From assembly GCA_003138975.1 (NCBI GenBank), contig PLHQ01000136.1:1-43768 (forward strand): a stretch of DNA of 43,768 nucleotides. The letters are read 5' to 3'. This stretch comes from Acidobacteriaceae bacterium (lineage in GTDB: Bacteria > Acidobacteriota > Terriglobia > Terriglobales > Acidobacteriaceae). Positions within the stretch are counted from its first letter, which is position 1. Each line of letters opens with the position of its first letter. Below, piece by piece: positions 42,389 to 43,768 of the stretch. Under the pieces are notes generated by a model, which saw only the letters and a program-made list of their open reading frames with translations, had not been told where the DNA came from and searched no databases. Made by a program: the position numbers and the translations under genes.

Positions 42389-42515
42389 GCCCGCGGGGAG
42401 ATCCAACTCGGATAGAGGGCAACCGGAACGCTCGCTCGATTCTGCCTTCGGAGTCTGAGCAGAAGAAGATCGGGCCGAGGCTCAGCAGGTCAACGGACGA
42501 CTCGCGACCACAGAG

Positions 42516-42551
42516 AAAAACGGCAGGAGTGACGTCCCCATCACCCCTGCC
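42516..42551 (-). terminator. Rho-independent terminator after amt
   Basis: Stem GGCAGGAGTGA (42522-42532) with TCACCCCTGCC (42541-42551), 11 bp with one wobble pair; on the minus strand it is followed by a five-T run (42520-42516). It separates amt from rel. Confidence 0.75.
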
Positions 42552-42601
42552 AGGCCCTGCTTTGCCGGGGACCGGCATAGTGCTCACCGGAGCCCGCATC
42601 T

Positions 42602-43768
42602 TCATTTCCGGCCAGCCAGTACCTCCGCATGAGCCTGGTTTACCGCATGCGCCAGGCCATCGCTGTTGAAGATCTCTTCGTAGGCGTGCTCGCCGTGGAT
42701 GGATTCATCCAGGCCAATTTCTTCCGTCATCTCGCTGACTTTCACCGTGGTGAAGGCATCGATAATCCGGAGCATGGCGTAGGTGAACACGAACGCCCAG
42801 ACCGATGAGAAGGTCACGGCCACGACTTGTTTCAGCAGGAAAATCGGATCGCCATAGAGCAGCCCGTTCGCCCCGTCCGGATTAAATTGCTTGTTGGCGA
42901 AAATTCCCAGCATGACGATGCCGAGGAAGCCTCCTACTCCGTGAACTCCCCAAACATCGAGGGCGTCATCCCAGTGCAGTTTGTTCTTGATCTCAACCGC
43001 GTAGTAGCAGACGACTCCGGAAACCAGGCCGATGATGACCGCGGTGGTGGGTGAAACATACCCGGCGGCCGGAGTGACGGTCGCCAACCCAGCCACCGCT
43101 CCGGTCAGCAGTCCGAGGAACTTCGGCTTCTTCTCGTTGAACCAGGCCACGAACATCCAGGCAACAGCGGCGAACGAGGCGGCCACATCGGTATTGAGAA
43201 ATGCGGTCGCGGTCACCGAATCGACTCGCATTTCGCTGCCCGCATTAAAGCCGTACCAGCCAAACCACAGCAGACCAGTTCCCAAGGCAACCAGCGGGAT
43301 GCTGTGCGGGCCGCGATCCGCGGTGTGGCGCTTCCCGACGTAGAGCACGGAAGCCAACGCTGCAACGCCCGCAATGTTGTGCACCACGATGCCGCCGGCG
43401 AAGTCCTTTACGCCCCATTGCTGCAGAAAGCCTCCGCCCCACACCATGTGCACGAAGGGGAAATAAACGAAGGTCAGCCAGCCCGTGAGGAACAACATGT
43501 AGGCCTTGAACGTAACCCGATTGGTGAAGGCGCCCGAGATGAGCGCCGGGGTAATGATGGCGAACATCATCTGATACGCAATGAACACAAATGCCGGGAT
43601 GGTCTCATTCGGCGATGGGGTATTGAGACCGACCCCTCGCAAACAAACGTTGTGAAGGTTGCCGATGACCCCGTGCCAGTCGCCGCTGAAGCACAGAGAA
43701 TATCCGTAGAGGTACCAGATCACCGTCGTCCAGCCCATGGAGACAAAGCTCTGAATCATGATGGCGAG
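42602..43768 (-). CDS. amt: Ammonium transporter Amt, 5' end outside window
   Basis: The visible 389 codons cover most of the 11-helix channel; the N-terminus continues past 43768. Conserved parts are the helix block FLTGWLTFVYFPFVHMVWGGG, the pore His in DFAGGIVVHNIAGVAALAS and the second His in DVWGVHGVGGFLGI. The GLLWFGWYGFNAGSE motif identifies the family. The C-terminal tail (DESIHGEHAYEEI) is the part that binds GlnK in other bacteria. No PII gene is in view. The internal ATG at 43759 is not the true start, since the frame stays open and the first helix is missing. A terminator lies 50 bp downstream. Confidence 0.95.
   Translation of the reverse strand, partial: LAIMIQSFVSMGWTTVIWYLYGYSLCFSGDWHGVIGNLHNVCLRGVGLNTPSPNETIPAFVFIAYQMMFAIITPALISGAFTNRVTFKAYMLFLTGWLTFVYFPFVHMVWGGGFLQQWGVKDFAGGIVVHNIAGVAALASVLYVGKRHTADRGPHSIPLVALGTGLLWFGWYGFNAGSEMRVDSVTATAFLNTDVAASFAAVAWMFVAWFNEKKPKFLGLLTGAVAGLATVTPAAGYVSPTTAVIIGLVSGVVCYYAVEIKNKLHWDDALDVWGVHGVGGFLGIVMLGIFANKQFNPDGANGLLYGDPIFLLKQVVAVTFSSVWAFVFTYAMLRIIDAFTTVKVSEMTEEIGLDESIHGEHAYEEIFNSDGLAHAVNQAHAEVLAGRK

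Noticed and set aside
1-43768. tRNA, rRNA, CRISPR array or complete insertion sequence
   Set aside because: No TPsiC-type motif with a cloverleaf, no rRNA segment, no regular spacer-repeat series and no transposase with terminal repeats was seen by eye.

Overview
The window looks like chromosomal DNA of an Acidobacteriota bacterium (Terriglobia; Koribacter/Sulfotelmatobacter-like). The grounds are an Oar-like TonB-dependent receptor with a carboxypeptidase-regulatory N-terminus, an acidobacterial Ser/Thr kinase with a TPR tail, many small family proteins of that phylum, and GC-rich housekeeping genes. This placement is from recalled family patterns, not from a search. I see no rRNA, tRNA or CRISPR array.

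Layout. 1-705: a serine recombinase reading frame on the minus strand that has lost its catalytic N-terminus beside a 28-bp palindrome. 1072-7447: cofactor and translation genes, mostly minus strand (valS, nadC, birA, coaX), with a glyoxalase-fold gene on the plus strand. 7739-11867: a 38-aa membrane peptide, a TonB-dependent receptor, a small His/Cys-containing secreted protein and a cation-diffusion-like transporter, perhaps a metal-handling group. 12031-13778: two paralogous small beta-rich genes, one truncated and running into an out-of-frame C-terminal piece of a large protein family that I associate with family B DNA polymerases. 13831-18592: a Ser/Thr kinase with TPRs next to a response regulator with a very long disordered tail. 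18840-20083: an exported-protein pseudogene with a nonsense codon and a frameshift. 20156-22387: bamD-like and rpe. 22521-28110: a DMT transporter, an Opp-type ATPase coupled to a catalytically degenerate CPBP protein, a methyltransferase with an intact CPBP protease, YIP1 and DinB. 28146-33563: radical SAM, ACT, Asp/Glu racemase-like, adenosine deaminase, APC permease and a 53-aa basic protein. 33674-38792: PcrA helicase, methyltransferase, DUF971 protein, a 48-aa membrane peptide, rpmB and an FKBP isomerase. 38883 to the end: RidA, an alpha/beta hydrolase, Rel and a partial ammonium transporter.

The most unusual signal is a dispersed family of GC-rich multi-hairpin repeats. Copies lie between genes (the valS leader; upstream of the ACT gene), and related sequence lies in frame inside two essential-type genes, once in valS and twice in pcrA, where it encodes extra peptide loops. 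A second, independent repeat type is short tandem units of 7-8 bp that abut start or stop codons at five gene junctions, with a different unit sequence at each place. The recombinase remnant and the polymerase-like fragment suggest old mobile DNA at two sites.
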